From contig OZ024806.1 of NCBI GenBank assembly GCA_964017045.1, positions 2,379,992 through 2,443,991 on the forward strand: DNA of 64,000 bases. The letters are read 5' to 3'. The position numbers and the translations under genes are program-made. The notes beneath the pieces are model-generated. The model saw only the letters and a program-made list of their open reading frames with translations. It did not search any database and was not told the DNA's origin. This document shows, piece after piece, positions 62,252-64,000 of this stretch (its first letter is position 1; the number at the start of each line of letters is the position of its first letter). The stretch comes from Omphiscola glabra. Its lineage: Eukaryota; Mollusca; Gastropoda; Lymnaeidae.

Positions 62252-64000
62252 ATACCGGAGGTAGGTCCAATGCCTTGATATTTTGCTAAAGATGGGTGTG
62301 ATTTGGTGCGCCTAGTGCAGTGTTTCTCAACTAATCGTAGACCACTGGTTTCTTTTTCTCCGGTTTATTTACCATTTATAATGACAAAATTCTTCTTAGT
62401 ATGTCATGTATTCCCTTTAACCGAAAAGTATACCATGTGTAACAATTTTGTCATGTTCTGTTTGTTCACATGTTTGATCAGTATAAATTAAATGATCCAT
62501 TTTTATTCATTTTCCTAGTAAAGTAGGTAATAATGAGTATGATGAGAAACACTGACTATGAAAGTAAAATAAATGTGTTATAAATATGTTCACTGATTTA
62601 TTATTTCAAGTCACATACTGTAGATACTCGTTCTAAGGCCCATTCCTTTTCATTCATAAGCCATTCGTTTTGGAGGGGAAAAGCCCAAAAATTAAAAACC
62701 TGTTCGCACGCTTAACCCATATAATAATTTGCCTGTAAGCAATAATATGGTTTGCAAAAAATATACCGGATAAGTTTAAAAACGACTTAATAGTGGATAT
62801 ATTCAAATCTTGTAGAGCGACCGGTGGACTAGGATTTCGGGGGTCTGTCATAACATTAAACATTTCACTTTTCATCGGAAGTCCACTTTAGAATGAGTAT
62901 GCATTTTGTGACCTGTGCATTACTGATCACTTGAATGATGCCTAAATATAAAATATTTAGATCTATAACATAAACATTATGTTCAAGTTCGTTATATTAA
63001 CATGAGTGTACGTAAACTTTTAATGAATTAAATTTTTATGTTTATAGAATCTTGAAAGTTAGCGTTATTGGCACTGACCCCCCCCCCCCCCCCCCCCTGC
63101 ATGTGCTATGATTATCTTGTCATCGCACGGCCACTGTTTAGAGTGAGGTTGTAGGCACAGAGTTGGGCGTCTAAAATACTTGTCGTAGTTTATTTTTAAT
63201 TCAAGGATTACTATATCATATTCAGTCCCGTCTGTTCTTTTTTTAGCTTTTTATTTCACTTTGTAGATTTTCATACTCTACTTTTTAATTCCTTTATTTT
63301 TAAAAGAGGGTCAACATGACACATGGCTGTGTCCTCAACATGACACAGGGCTGGGTCGTCAACATGACACAGGGCTGGGTCGTCAACATGACACAGTGCC
63401 ACGTCGTCACTATCAAGATCAGACAAATCTGCTGTTTATTGTATTTCAACATAATTTTTTTTTCATTGTAATTGTGTGGAACATTTTTATTCTCAATACT
63501 GTAGATATTATTTGATATTATTTGACTGGTAAATATTTGTCTAACACAACAAGGCAATCATTATTTAATTTAATTTTTTTGAGGGCTAACAGAATTTCTC
63601 AAAATGTTTGAAATAAGTTATTTCATATCACCAATATAACATTCCATGTCAGATTGTGAGCCTTTTTGCTCCCACTAGACATTCTTCTCTAAGTCAGTAT
63701 TTACATATATGATCTGCAGTGATTGTAAGCTTGGTAAATAGTTATAAACACTTGCTTCACATATCACAGTCAACTCTTGGATATCAAAACTTACATGCAC
63801 TAATCTTACTAAATGATTTTTAAATCTAATTTTTTTAATCTATTTTTTTTAAATAGGGGGGGGGGGGGTGGAAGGAATAATTTAAAAAAATTAATATAAT
63901 TCTGTATAATTAACTTTTTTTATTTTTTTAGTTCCTGGCAGAAGCAAGAGTTGACTATGTTGAAATGTCCTTGCATTTAATTTGTGTTGAGCCCAGTCTT
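62252..64000. other. 3' flank of SLC25A32, possible 3'UTR intron and partial exon
   Basis: AT-rich with a C run near 63080, a 24-bp repeat (63306-63402, TCAACATGACACAGGGCTGG GTCG) and a G run near 63857. At 63931 a strong acceptor (TTTTTTATTTTTTTAG) precedes sequence that stays open to the window end. It may be a 3'UTR exon joined from 62260, or an exon of the next gene. Confidence 0.4.

Overview
This is a window of an AT-rich animal nuclear genome. Genes are split by GT-AG introns, and the introns and gaps are full of minisatellites, short inverted-repeat DNA transposons (MITEs), LINE tails and G/C homopolymers. The three recognisable proteins have clear animal orthologues. The repeat content, including a SPIN-type hAT element of a kind reported from a pond snail, makes a gastropod mollusc (perhaps a freshwater pulmonate) my best guess. 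The species cannot be fixed from the sequence alone.

Layout. At 1.4-3.1 kb there are one or two unrecognised + strand 3'-terminal exons, one ending in a membrane anchor. On the - strand, from 32.75 down to 9.29 kb, lies a ZC2HC1-type zinc-finger gene with nine exons and a 12 kb first intron; one exon (17.7-17.9 kb) looks like an in-phase cassette. On the + strand, 35.4-47.9 kb holds a complete 13-exon MTMR9 gene, a pseudophosphatase whose CX5R site is degenerate. Its intron 9 is filled by a 4.3 kb decayed TTAA-flanked transposon with a Mutator-like transposase relic. From 47.9 to 57.2 kb is intergenic DNA with two CCCT/TTAA MITEs and over 2 kb of minisatellite. On the + strand, 57.2-62.25 kb holds a complete 7-exon SLC25A32 gene (mitochondrial folate/FAD carrier). 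The last 1.7 kb is 3' flank that may contain a 3'UTR intron.

The three identified genes have unrelated roles (zinc-finger protein, phosphoinositide-phosphatase adaptor, mitochondrial carrier) and do not form a pathway. ZC2HC1 and MTMR9 are divergent, with their start codons 2.6 kb apart.

Most striking: (i) the decayed transposon in MTMR9, whose coding DNA has itself become tandem repeats at three places; (ii) tandem duplications that copy splice donors at MTMR9 exons 2 and 8; (iii) at least five hAT-like short elements, one SPIN-like; (iv) three MITEs with TTAA/CCCT ends; (v) a compound minisatellite present twice about 6 kb apart. No bacterial, CRISPR or phage feature is present.
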